In this document: positions 1 to 8,546 of the stretch, piece by piece | Numbering within the stretch: position 1 is the first letter of the stretch | Layout of the letters: every line of letters begins with the position of its first letter | Assembly: GCF_049898325.1 (NCBI RefSeq) | Contig: NZ_JAFCXL010000002.1 | Location: forward strand, 186,001 to 250,000 | Direction of reading: 5' to 3' | Length of the DNA: 64,000 nt | Origin: JAFCUW01 sp049898325 | Lineage (GTDB): Bacteria; Pseudomonadota; Gammaproteobacteria; Burkholderiales; Burkholderiaceae_D | Notes under the pieces: generated by a model | Seen by the model: the letters and a program-made list of their open reading frames with translations, nothing else | Told to the model about the DNA's origin: nothing | The model's database searches: none | Made by a program: the position numbers and the translations under genes

Positions 1-1
1 G

Positions 2-505
2 CTGGCGCAGCTGTCGACGGTGACGGGCGTGAACAAGCTCAACACCACGCTGGAGTCCTTGAAGAGCAGCTACCAGTCGTCGGAAGCGATGCAGGCAAGT
101 AATATGATTGGCCACAGCGTGCTGGTCGAAGGCACCTATGTCGACCTCGCCACCAGCCAGGGCGTGATGGGGGTCGACCTGGCCACCGCCGCCGATTCCG
201 TCAAGCTGATCGTCACCGACACCACCACCGGCAAGGACGTCGACACCGTTGATCTGGGCGCCAAGGCGGCCGGCACCTATCCGCTGCTGTGGGACGGCAT
301 GCCCGAAGGCGCCACGGCGGCCCTGAAAGACGGCCGCTACCTGATCCGCGTCGAAGCAACCGCCAAGGGCGAATTGCTCAAGGACGCCAAGGCGCTCTCG
401 CTCGACACCGTCGCCAGCATCACCTCGAACGCCACCAGCGGCGTCAAACTGAACCTGCCGACCAAGGGCATCGTCTCGATGGCCGATATCAAGCAAATTT
501 TGTAA
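2..505 (+). CDS. flgD: Flagellar hook-capping protein FlgD (5' truncated by window edge)
   Basis: This is the C-terminal part of FlgD, the scaffold that caps the growing hook and is needed for FlgE polymerisation. The reading frame is open from base 2 and ends at a TAA at 503. The visible start (QLSTVTGVNKLN) matches the end of the conserved FlgD N-terminal segment, and the rest carries the Ig-like and Tudor-like hook-cap region, including a DGxYxxRVEA stretch. It lies 43 bp upstream of flgE in the usual flg order. The start codon and the N-terminal secretion region lie outside the window. Confidence 0.93.
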   Translation: MAQLSTVTGVNKLNTTLESLKSSYQSSEAMQASNMIGHSVLVEGTYVDLATSQGVMGVDLATAADSVKLIVTDTTTGKDVDTVDLGAKAAGTYPLLWDGMPEGATAALKDGRYLIRVEATAKGELLKDAKALSLDTVASITSNATSGVKLNLPTKGIVSMADIKQIL

Positions 506-548
506 GTCGTTCGCAATCCATCTACCTCATCTATAGCAGGAGCACACC

Positions 549-2081
549 ATGTCTTTTCAACAAGGTCTTAGCGGTCTGAACGGCGCTGCAAAATCGCTCG
601 ACGTCATCGGCAACAACATCGCCAATGCCAGCACGGTCGGCTTCAAGGGGTCCCAGGCCCAGTTTGCCGACGTGTATGCCAATTCGCTCAATGGCGCCGG
701 CGGCAACCAGGCCGGGATCGGCACCAAGGTTTCGCAGATTGCCCAGCAGTTCACCCAAGGCAATATCGAATCGTCCAACAACCCGCTCGACATCGCCATC
801 AATGGTGCCGGCTTCTTCCGCACCACGGTGGCCGGCGCCACCCAGTATTCGCGCAATGGCCAGTTCTCGCTCGATAAAGAGGGCTATATGGTCAATGCCC
901 AGGGCGCCAAGCTGACCGGCTACCAGACCGGCCCGACCGGCAACCTGCTGGCCGGCTCGCCGGTGCCGATCCAGATCAGCACGGCAGACTTGAAGCCGGT
1001 CGCCACCACCACCGTCAAGACCGAGCTGAACCTCGATTCGCGCGCGGAAAATCCCACCAAGTCGCCGTTCGACGTCAACGACACGGCCACCTACAACAAG
1101 CAGATCCCCATCGATGTCTACGATTCGCTGGGCAATCCGCACGTGATGAGCTCGTACTATGTGCGCACCGATGCGGGCAAGTGGGACGTCTACATCGCCA
1201 ATGACGGCATGGAAATCAATAATTTGAGAGTGGCCGCCGCCGCCCAGGGCACCACCGCCCCGTTCAGCGCCGTCAATACCGCCCGCGACGCCTGGCGCGC
1301 CGCCGTGCAGGCCGTGCCGGCCAATCCGACCACCATCGCCACCGCCCTGAGCACCTACGCCGCCGCCGCCTCGGCCATGGTGGTCGCCGCCGCCGCCGAT
1401 CCTGCCATCGGCAACGCCACCGCGGCCCAGCAGGCCAACATCGCCAGCGCCGCCGTGCTGTCGGGCAATGTGTTGGGCAACACGCCGGAAGACGTCGACA
1501 AGGATATCGCCGCCGCGGTCAGCCTGCAGCCAACCAAGGTCGGCACCCTGCTGTTCGATGCCAAGGGCACCTTGTCGTCGACCACCGCGCCGCTGTCGGT
1601 GAACCTGACGATTTTTCCGCCCACCGGCGCCGCCGCCGTGCTGCCGCTGACCTTGAACTACACGGGATCGACCCAGTACGGCGCCGCCACCAGCGAAAAG
1701 CAATCGATCCAGGACGGCTACACGGCCGGCCACCTGCAGCGCTTCTCGGCCAGCGCCGACGGCATCATCCTGGGACAGTACAGCAACGGCCAGTCGCAGG
1801 CGCTGGGGCAGGTGGTGCTGGCCAATTTCGCCAATCCCAATGGATTGTCGCCTTTGGGCAACAATGCCTGGGCTGAAACCAGTTATTCCGGCGTCGCCCT
1901 GATCGGCACGCCCACCTCGGGCAGCCTGGGCGTGCTGCAATCGTCGGCGGTGGAAAATTCCAACGTCGACCTGACGGCGGAACTGGTCAACATGATCACG
2001 GCGCAACGGGTCTACCAGGCCAATGCGCAGACCATCAAGACCCAGGACTCGGTGCTGCAGACGCTGGTCAATCTGCGTTAA
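549..2081 (+). CDS. flgE: Flagellar hook protein FlgE
   Basis: FlgE polymerises into the flagellar hook outside the cell. The N-terminal flg_bb_rod segment (GLSGLNGAAKSLDVIGNNIA) and the C-terminal segment (VDLTAELVNMITAQRVYQAN) are both intact. An AGGAG sits 6 bases before the ATG. At 510 residues it is about 100 longer than a typical hook protein. The excess is an alanine-rich stretch at roughly residues 225-325 with almost no aromatic residues, probably a surface-exposed variable domain. The gene sits in flgDEFGHIJ order and is exported through the apparatus encoded by the fli genes further along. Confidence 0.97.
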   Translation: MSFQQGLSGLNGAAKSLDVIGNNIANASTVGFKGSQAQFADVYANSLNGAGGNQAGIGTKVSQIAQQFTQGNIESSNNPLDIAINGAGFFRTTVAGATQYSRNGQFSLDKEGYMVNAQGAKLTGYQTGPTGNLLAGSPVPIQISTADLKPVATTTVKTELNLDSRAENPTKSPFDVNDTATYNKQIPIDVYDSLGNPHVMSSYYVRTDAGKWDVYIANDGMEINNLRVAAAAQGTTAPFSAVNTARDAWRAAVQAVPANPTTIATALSTYAAAASAMVVAAAADPAIGNATAAQQANIASAAVLSGNVLGNTPEDVDKDIAAAVSLQPTKVGTLLFDAKGTLSSTTAPLSVNLTIFPPTGAAAVLPLTLNYTGSTQYGAATSEKQSIQDGYTAGHLQRFSASADGIILGQYSNGQSQALGQVVLANFANPNGLSPLGNNAWAETSYSGVALIGTPTSGSLGVLQSSAVENSNVDLTAELVNMITAQRVYQANAQTIKTQDSVLQTLVNLR

Positions 2082-2126
2082 TGACTGGCATGTTGCTGGC
2101 GGCGAACGCGTAATCAAGGGATCATC

Positions 2127-2867
2127 ATGGACCGTCTCATTTATACCGCCGGCAGCGGCGCCAAGCACATCCTCGAGCAGCAGGCCACCGCCTCGCACAA
2201 CCTGGCCAACGTCAGCACCACGGGCTTTCGGGCCCAGGTCGACGCGTTTCGCGCCGTGCAGGTCGAGGGTGGCACCTTGCCGACCCGGGCCTTCGTGGTC
2301 AATTCGACCAGCGGCACCGATTTTTCCGCCGGGCCCCTGCAGGCGACCGGGCGCGACCTCGACGTGGCCATCCGCGGCAAGGGGTTCATTGCGCTCACCA
2401 TGGCCGACGGCAGCGAAGCGTACACCCGCAGCGGCGCCCTCAACATGAATGAAAACGGCCTGCTCACGGGGCTGGGCGGGAATGCCGTGGCGGGCGACGG
2501 CGGGCCCATTTCGGTGCCGCCGGACGTCAACGTCGCCATCGCCGGCGACGGCACCATCTCGACCATCGAAAAGGGCACCAAGCCGGGCACCCCCACCGTG
2601 CTGGGGCGCCTGAAGCTGGTCAATCCGGCCGAGGCCGACCTGGTGCGGGGCGACGATGGCCTGTTCCGCCTGAAAGACGGCAAGCCGGCCGAGGTCGATC
2701 CGACCGTGTCGGTGGCCGGCGCCATGCTCGAGGGCAGCAATGTCAATCCCATCGACTCGATGGTCAGCATGATCTCTTTGGCACGTTCGTTTGAGATGCA
2801 AATGAGCATGATGAAGAACGCCGAGAATAACGCCGCAAAAGCGACTCAGATCCTTGCTTTGAGTTAA
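2127..2867 (+). CDS. flgF: Flagellar basal-body proximal rod protein FlgF
   Basis: FlgF is one of the axial rod proteins that cross the periplasm. The 246 residues carry the shared axial-protein N-terminus (ASHNLANVSTTGFRAQ) and the C-terminal coiled segment (VNPIDSMVSMISLARSFEMQ). The length is normal for FlgF and the position between flgE and flgG is standard. An AAGGG lies about 8 bases before the ATG. It is distinguished from FlgG by the shorter, more divergent C-terminus ending in ATQILALS. Confidence 0.96.
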   Translation: MDRLIYTAGSGAKHILEQQATASHNLANVSTTGFRAQVDAFRAVQVEGGTLPTRAFVVNSTSGTDFSAGPLQATGRDLDVAIRGKGFIALTMADGSEAYTRSGALNMNENGLLTGLGGNAVAGDGGPISVPPDVNVAIAGDGTISTIEKGTKPGTPTVLGRLKLVNPAEADLVRGDDGLFRLKDGKPAEVDPTVSVAGAMLEGSNVNPIDSMVSMISLARSFEMQMSMMKNAENNAAKATQILALS

Positions 2868-2932
2868 CGCTCTGCGCCGTATAGTGATCGTGTGCATGGC
2901 GCCTTTCGTCTGCCACGTTACTGGAGAAGCGC

Positions 2933-3715
2933 ATGATTCGTTCCCTTTATATCGCCAAGACGGGCCTGGAAGCACAGCAGACCAATCTGGACGTCATCAG
3001 CAATAACCTGGCCAACGTCAGCACCAACGGCTTCAAGCGCTCGCGCGCCGTGTTCGAAGATTTGCTGTACCAAAATGTCCGCCAGCCGGGCACCCAATCG
3101 TCGCAGCAGACGGCGCTGCCATCGGGCATGCAGATCGGTACCGGCGTGCGCACGGTCGCCACCGAGCGCATCCACACCCAGGGCAATCCCCAGTCCAGCG
3201 GCAATTCGAAAGACCTGATGATCAACGGCTCGGGTTTTTTCAATGTCCTCATGCCCGACGGTACCGCCGCCTACACGCGCGACGGCTCCTTCCAGAGCGA
3301 CAGCAACGGCCAGCTCGTCACCTCGTCCGGTTTCGTCATCCAGCCGGCCATCACGGTGCCCGCCAATGCGCTCTCGATCACGGTCGGTCGCGACGGCGCC
3401 GTCTCCGTCACCACCGCCGGCACGTCGGCGCCCACCCAGATCGGCACGATCCAGGTGACCACCTTCGTCAACCCGGCGGGCCTGGAGTCGAAAGGGGAAA
3501 ACCTGTACGTCGAGACGGGTTCCTCCGGCAGCCCCAACACCAATACCCCCGGCACCAATGGCGCCGGCGTGCTGATGCAGGGCTATGTCGAAACCTCCAA
3601 CGTCAACGTGGTCGAGGAAATGGTCAACATGATCCAGACCCAGCGCGCTTACGAAATCAACAGCAAGGCGATCACGACGTCCGATCAGATGCTGGCCAAA
3701 TTGTCCCAATTATGA
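2933..3715 (+). CDS. flgG: Flagellar basal-body distal rod protein FlgG
   Basis: FlgG forms the distal rod. The 260-residue protein begins MIRSLYIAKTGLEAQQTNLD and ends with the hallmark VNVVEEMVNMIQTQRAYEIN segment followed by SDQMLAKLSQL, both nearly invariant in FlgG. The length matches the family. A TGGAG lies upstream of the ATG. The stop overlaps the flgH start by four bases (ATGA), which points to translational coupling. Confidence 0.98.
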   Translation: MIRSLYIAKTGLEAQQTNLDVISNNLANVSTNGFKRSRAVFEDLLYQNVRQPGTQSSQQTALPSGMQIGTGVRTVATERIHTQGNPQSSGNSKDLMINGSGFFNVLMPDGTAAYTRDGSFQSDSNGQLVTSSGFVIQPAITVPANALSITVGRDGAVSVTTAGTSAPTQIGTIQVTTFVNPAGLESKGENLYVETGSSGSPNTNTPGTNGAGVLMQGYVETSNVNVVEEMVNMIQTQRAYEINSKAITTSDQMLAKLSQL

Positions 3716-4365
3716 AAACCTTTCTTGTCCTTCCGCTGGCCCTGGTCGCACTGCTGGCCGGTTGCGCCACCACCCCCACCACCATCACCGCCCGCGCCGC
3801 TCCCGTGCGCGGCGTGGCGGGCGACCTGCCGCCGCCGTCGAACGGCGCCATCTACCAGGCGTCGACCTTCCGACCCATGTTCGAAGACCGCAAGGCGCGC
3901 CATATCGGCGATATTTTGAACATCGCGATTGTCGAAAAAACCGCCGCCGTCAAGGCCGGCGCCAGCTCGGGCAACAAGTCCGGTTCCGTCAGCGCCGGCG
4001 TGCCCGGCCTGCTGCAGGGGCGCTTCGGCGCCACCGTCGCCGCGACGACCGCCAACAAGTTCGCCGATGGCGACAACCAGAGCGCCAGCAACACGTTCAC
4101 GGGCAATATCGGCGTGACGGTGACGGAAGTGCTGCCGAACGGTAACCTGATCGTCTCCGGCGAAAAACAGGTGGCGATGAACAAGGGCGTCGAGTTCATC
4201 CGTTTTTCCGGCATGATCAATCCCGACACCATCCAGATGGGCAATACCGTCTCGTCCACCGTGGTGGCCGATGCGCGCGTCGAGTACCGCACCAACAGCC
4301 AGATCGACCGCGCCGAAATGACGGCGATGGCCTCGCGGTTCTTCCAGTCCTTGTTGCCATTCTGA
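3712..4365 (+). CDS. flgH: Flagellar L-ring lipoprotein FlgH
   Basis: FlgH forms the outer-membrane L-ring. The N-terminus is a lipoprotein signal peptide with lipobox LLAG and the acylated cysteine at residue 18. The body contains the conserved FEDRKARHIGDIL and NGNLIVSGEKQVAMN motifs, and the C-terminus ends in MASRFFQSLLPF, typical of FlgH. At 217 residues the length is as expected. It overlaps flgG by four bases upstream and touches flgI downstream (TGATG). Confidence 0.98.
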   Translation: MKTFLVLPLALVALLAGCATTPTTITARAAPVRGVAGDLPPPSNGAIYQASTFRPMFEDRKARHIGDILNIAIVEKTAAVKAGASSGNKSGSVSAGVPGLLQGRFGATVAATTANKFADGDNQSASNTFTGNIGVTVTEVLPNGNLIVSGEKQVAMNKGVEFIRFSGMINPDTIQMGNTVSSTVVADARVEYRTNSQIDRAEMTAMASRFFQSLLPF

Positions 4366-5486
4366 TGGGTGCCGCGATGACATGGAACGCTCCCCTGGCC
4401 GCCTGCGCACTCGCGCTGGGCCTGCTGCTGGCGCCGGCGGCGCAGGCCGAACGCCTGAAGGACCTGACCAGCATCGGCGGTGTGCGGCAGAATCAGTTGT
4501 CCGGCTACGGCATCGTGGTCGGCCTCGACGGCACCGGTGACCAGACCACCCAGACCCCGTTCACCGTGCAGTCGATCATGGCGATGCTCCAGCAGAAGGG
4601 CGTCAACCTGCCCGCCGGCACCAGCCTGCAGCTCAAGAACGTCGCCGCCGTGATGGTGACGGCTTCGCTGCCCGCGTTTGCCCAGCCGGGCCAGACCATC
4701 GACATCACCGTGTCGTCGATCGGCAATGCCAAGAGCCTGCGCGGCGGCACCCTGGTGATGACGCCCCTGCAAGGGGCCGACAACCAGGTCTACGCCATGG
4801 CCCAGGGCAACGTGCTGGTGGGCGGCGTGGGCGCGGCCGCCGGCGGCGCGCAAGTGCAGGTCAACCACCTCGCCGTGGGCAAGATTTCCGGCGGCGCCAC
4901 CGTCGAGCGCGCAGTGGCGAACAGCCTGGGCGCTGACAACCAGATCCGCCTGGAACTCAACAGCACCGATTTCCTCACCGCCAGCCGGGTCGTCGAAGCG
5001 ATCAACAACCATTTCGGACCGGGTATCGCCACCGCGCTGGACGGCCGCGTGATCCGCGTCCGGTCGCCCTCGTCGTCCGACCAGCGGGTGGCCTTCCTGG
5101 GCATCCTGGAAGGCCTGGAAGTGAGCCCGGCCACGGCCAATGCCAAGGTCATCATGAACGCCCGCACCGGTTCGGTGGTGATGAACCAGGCCGTGACGCT
5201 GGAAGCGTGCGCGATTTCGCATGGCAACCTGTCGATCACCATCACCCCGGACGCCCAGGTCAGCCAGCCCAATCCCGCCTCCAAGGGCCAGACCGTGGTG
5301 GTGCAGACGCCCACCATCGAAATCAAGAAGGATCCGGGCAAGGTCTTGCTGGTCAAGGGCGGCGCCTCGCTGGCCGAGGTGGTCAAGGCGATGAACGCGA
5401 TCGGCGCCTCGCCACAGGATTTGCTGTCGATCTTGCAAGCTCTGAAAGCGGCAGGCTCCCTGCGCGCCGAGCTCGAGATCATTTAA
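4365..5486 (+). CDS. flgI: Flagellar P-ring protein FlgI
   Basis: FlgI forms the periplasmic P-ring. A Sec signal peptide with a probable cleavage after AQA (about residue 28) precedes the mature start ERLKDLTSI. Conserved segments include NQLSGYGIVVGLDGTGDQT near the N-terminus and SLAEVVKAMNAIGASPQDLL near the C-terminus. The first ATG overlaps the flgH stop; a second in-frame ATG lies four codons downstream and would give an equally good signal peptide, so the exact start is uncertain by 12 bases. The 373-residue length is normal. Confidence 0.97.
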   Translation: MGAAMTWNAPLAACALALGLLLAPAAQAERLKDLTSIGGVRQNQLSGYGIVVGLDGTGDQTTQTPFTVQSIMAMLQQKGVNLPAGTSLQLKNVAAVMVTASLPAFAQPGQTIDITVSSIGNAKSLRGGTLVMTPLQGADNQVYAMAQGNVLVGGVGAAAGGAQVQVNHLAVGKISGGATVERAVANSLGADNQIRLELNSTDFLTASRVVEAINNHFGPGIATALDGRVIRVRSPSSSDQRVAFLGILEGLEVSPATANAKVIMNARTGSVVMNQAVTLEACAISHGNLSITITPDAQVSQPNPASKGQTVVVQTPTIEIKKDPGKVLLVKGGASLAEVVKAMNAIGASPQDLLSILQALKAAGSLRAELEII

Positions 5487-5499
5487 AGGGGGTTCGACC

Positions 5500-6450
5500 A
5501 TGGTAGCGGCCACCAACGATCTGTCGTCCCGCCTGGCCTTCGATAGCGCCGGCCTGGGCGGTTTGAAGCAAGCGGCCAAGGCCGGTTCGCCCGACGCCCT
5601 GAAGGCGGCGGCGACCCAGTTCGAGGCGATGTTCATCAACATGATGATGAAAAGCATGCGCGACGCCACCCCCCAGGACGGCGCGCTCGACAGCCAGCAG
5701 ACCAAGACGTTTACCGCCATGCTCGACCAGCAGACCAGCCAGAACCTGGCCAAGCGGGGCATGGGCCTGGCCGATGTGCTGGTGCGACAGTTGAGCTCGC
5801 AAGCGGCAAACGCCCAGGCACTGGCGATCGGCGCCGAGCCGGGCGCGGCCACGCAATCGGGCATGCCGGCGCCGCTCAGCGCGGAGGCGATGATGAGTAC
5901 GCCCGGTGCGCTGGCGGCGCGGGCCAGCGCGAGCGTGCCCTCGGCCTCGTCCGGCCTGTCGTCCGGCATCAGCGCCTCCGGCCGGGTCCAGGCGCCGCAC
6001 GTGCGCTCGTTCCAGGACAAGGTGGGCGCCGATGCGGAAGCGGCCAGCAAGGCCACCGGCATTCCCGCCAAGTTCATGATCGGCCAGGCGGCGCTGGAGT
6101 CGGGCTGGGGCAAGCGCGAGATCAAGAACGCCGATGGCAGCAGCAGCCACAACCTGTTCGGCATCAAGGCCGGCCCCGGCTGGACCGGCAAGGTGGCCAC
6201 CGCCGTCACCACCGAATACGTCAACGGCGTGCCGCAGACGCGGGTGGAAAAATTCCGCGCCTACGAGTCGTATGCCGACAGTTTCAAGGATTACGCCAAT
6301 CTGCTGGCGAATAACCCCCGTTACGAAAAAGTGCTCGCCAGCGCCGGCGACGCCACCAAGTTCGCCCAGGGCCTGCAAAAAGCGGGGTATGCCACCGATC
6401 CCCTGTATGCTGCAAAATTGGGCAAAATCATTGCAAACTCGCTGGGCTGA
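5500..6450 (+). CDS. flgJ: FlgJ: rod-assembly chaperone fused to peptidoglycan hydrolase
   Basis: FlgJ helps rod assembly and cuts a hole in the murein for the rod. The N-terminal rod-binding domain spans about residues 25-110 (TQFEAMFINMMMKSMRDATP). A low-complexity Ala/Ser linker follows, and the C-terminal half (about 165-316) is a glucosaminidase domain. That domain has the candidate catalytic Glu in AALESGWGKREI and the SHNLFGIKAG motif. Both domains are present, as in gammaproteobacterial and betaproteobacterial FlgJ. It lies 13 bp after flgI and ends the flg run before the flgK promoter region. Confidence 0.97.
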   Translation: MVAATNDLSSRLAFDSAGLGGLKQAAKAGSPDALKAAATQFEAMFINMMMKSMRDATPQDGALDSQQTKTFTAMLDQQTSQNLAKRGMGLADVLVRQLSSQAANAQALAIGAEPGAATQSGMPAPLSAEAMMSTPGALAARASASVPSASSGLSSGISASGRVQAPHVRSFQDKVGADAEAASKATGIPAKFMIGQAALESGWGKREIKNADGSSSHNLFGIKAGPGWTGKVATAVTTEYVNGVPQTRVEKFRAYESYADSFKDYANLLANNPRYEKVLASAGDATKFAQGLQKAGYATDPLYAAKLGKIIANSLG

Positions 6451-6496
6451 GCGGTCACCGTTGACGGCCAACAATGCTTATTATCGAAACGACAAG

Positions 6497-6523
6497 TCAA
6501 GTTTTGCCCGATCATGCCGTTAC
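6497..6523 (+). promoter_or_regulatory. Probable sigma-28 (FliA) promoter of flgKL
   Basis: The plus strand reads TCAAGTTT, then 11 bases, then GCCGTTAC. This compares with the enteric FliA consensus TAAAGTTT-N11-GCCGATAA. It lies in the only sizeable gap of the flg block (107 bp between flgJ and flgK), 35 bp upstream of the flgK ATG. The -10 variant closely resembles the one before fliC (TCCGTTAC). This is a sequence match only; no transcript data. Confidence 0.62.
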
Positions 6524-6557
6524 CAGCTGTATCGCAGGCAAAGGAAAGTAATCAATC

Positions 6558-8534
6558 ATGGCTGGAGATCTTCTCAATATAGGCAAGTCGGGGCTGTTTG
6601 CCGCCCAGGCCGGCCTCGCCACGACTGGCCATAACATTGCCAACGCCGGCGTGGCTGGCTACAGCCGCCAGACGGTGATCCAGGGCTCCCTGGGCGGGCA
6701 GAACGTCGGCTACGGCTTTGTCGGCAGCGGCACCCAGGTGACCGACATCAAGCGCTTTTCCGATTCTTTCCTGAATGCCCAGGTGCGCAGCGCCCAGGCC
6801 ACCAGCAGCGCCTTGACGGCGTACGGCAGCCAGGCCAGTCAGATTGACAACATGCTCGCCGACAGCACCAGTGGCCTGTCGCCCGCCTTGCAGGATTTCT
6901 TCAAGTCGGTGCAGGATGTCAGCGCCAGCGCCGGCTCGACCGCCTCGCGCCAGGCCTTCCTGTCGAGTGCCGATTCGCTGGCCACGCGGTTCCAGAGCAT
7001 GAGCACGCAGCTCGACGATATCAAGAGCGGGGTCAACACCCAGATCACGGCCAATGTCGCCTCGATCAATTCCTACGCCGGCCAGATCGCCACCCTGAAC
7101 TCGCAGATCGGCGCCCTGTCGAGCACCGGCGCCACGCCGAACGACCTGATCGACGCGCGCGACCAGTTGCTGCTCGAATTGAACAAGCACGTCAAGGCCA
7201 CTTCCGCGCCCGGCAGCAGCAACACCGTCACCGTGACGATCGGTTCCGGCCAGCCGCTGGTGGTGGGCGAGCGCGCGTACCAGCTGGCCGCCGTTCCCAG
7301 CCCCGACGATGCCTCGCGCATGGCGGTGGCGTATGTGACGGGCAACCGCACCACGGTGATGGCCGATGCCGCCCTCACCGGTGGCGAGCTGGGCGGCCTG
7401 CTCGAGTTCCGCAGTTCGACCCTGGACGGCGCCCAGAACGCCCTGGGCCGGGTGGCCATCACCCTGGCCGCCAGTTTCAACGCCCAGCAGGCGCTGGGCC
7501 AGACCGCCAGCGGCAAGCTGGGCGACAAACTGTTCGCCGACGCCACGCCGCTGGTGCTCAGCAACGACAACCCGGTTGCCGATCCGGTGTCGCCGACGGC
7601 CGTCGCGGTGACGGTCAGCGACGTCTCCAAGCTCACCACCAGCGACTATTCGGTCGACTACGACAGCGTCAACAGCCGCTTCACGGTGACCCGGCTGTCC
7701 GACAAGCAGCGCACCGACCTGCCGGCATATACACAGCCGGGGCCGCAGTCGGTCGACATCGACGGCCTCAGTTTCAGCATCTCCGGCATCCAGGCGCAGG
7801 GCGACAGCTTCACGGTGCGCCCGACCGCCAACGGCGCCGCCAACTTCAAGCTGCTCACCCACGACGTGGGCGCCATCGCCGCCGCCGCCCCCGTTATTTC
7901 CGGCGCCACCATCGGCAACAAGGGCAGCGTCAAGGTGGGCGAAGCGACCGTCGACAAGACCTTCCTGACCACGGCGGCCAGCTTTGCGCCCTCGACGCTG
8001 AGCTACCAGGTCAATACCAACTCACTGAGCGGTTTTGCCGCCGGCCAGGTGGTGACGGTCAAGACGGCGGCCGGTTCGACCGCCTACACGGCCGGCACCA
8101 ACACCATTCCTTATGTGGACGGCGCCACGTACAGTTTCGATGGCGTGTCGATGAGCATGTCCGGCACCCCGATCGACGGCGACAGCTTCACGGTGGCGCG
8201 CACGGCCATCGGCGGCAACGACAACCGCAACATGCTGGCAATGGGCCAGCTGCAATCTAAAACCCTGCTCGACAATGGCTCGGCCACCCTGCAGGGCGCG
8301 TTTGCCCAGTTGGTCAGCACGGTGGGCAACAAGACCCGCGAAGTGCAGGTGAGCAATGCTGCCGCCACCACGTCGCTGGCCCAGGCCACCGCGATTCAGC
8401 AAAGCGTGTCGGGCGTCAATCTTGACGAAGAAGCCGCCAACCTGCTCAAGTACCAGCAGGCCTACCAGGCGGCAGGCAAGGTCATGCAGATCGCCAGTTC
8501 CCTGTTCGACACCTTGCTGTCGCTCGGCCGCTAA
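6558..8534 (+). CDS. flgK: Flagellar hook-filament junction protein FlgK (HAP1)
   Basis: FlgK forms the first junction layer between hook and filament. The N-terminus (LLNIGKSGLFAAQAGLATTG) and C-terminus (GVNLDEEAANLLKYQQAYQA) are the conserved coiled-coil ends. At 658 residues it is somewhat long. The middle contains two related modules ending in GDSFTVRPT and GDSFTVART, which also resemble a module in FlgL. An AAAGGAAAG lies upstream of the ATG. It is followed by flgL after 12 bp. Confidence 0.97.
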   Translation: MAGDLLNIGKSGLFAAQAGLATTGHNIANAGVAGYSRQTVIQGSLGGQNVGYGFVGSGTQVTDIKRFSDSFLNAQVRSAQATSSALTAYGSQASQIDNMLADSTSGLSPALQDFFKSVQDVSASAGSTASRQAFLSSADSLATRFQSMSTQLDDIKSGVNTQITANVASINSYAGQIATLNSQIGALSSTGATPNDLIDARDQLLLELNKHVKATSAPGSSNTVTVTIGSGQPLVVGERAYQLAAVPSPDDASRMAVAYVTGNRTTVMADAALTGGELGGLLEFRSSTLDGAQNALGRVAITLAASFNAQQALGQTASGKLGDKLFADATPLVLSNDNPVADPVSPTAVAVTVSDVSKLTTSDYSVDYDSVNSRFTVTRLSDKQRTDLPAYTQPGPQSVDIDGLSFSISGIQAQGDSFTVRPTANGAANFKLLTHDVGAIAAAAPVISGATIGNKGSVKVGEATVDKTFLTTAASFAPSTLSYQVNTNSLSGFAAGQVVTVKTAAGSTAYTAGTNTIPYVDGATYSFDGVSMSMSGTPIDGDSFTVARTAIGGNDNRNMLAMGQLQSKTLLDNGSATLQGAFAQLVSTVGNKTREVQVSNAAATTSLAQATAIQQSVSGVNLDEEAANLLKYQQAYQAAGKVMQIASSLFDTLLSLGR

Positions 8535-8546
8535 CCAAGGATTATC

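Noticed and set aside
531..2975. 814-residue open frame on the minus strand across flgE-flgF
   Set aside because: It is opposite two clear flagellar genes, is dominated by Gly, Arg, His and Ala as expected from antisense GC-rich codons, and shows no domain.
3852..6224. 790-residue open frame on the minus strand across flgH-flgJ
   Set aside because: Shadow of conserved plus-strand genes; no recognisable motif and atypical composition.
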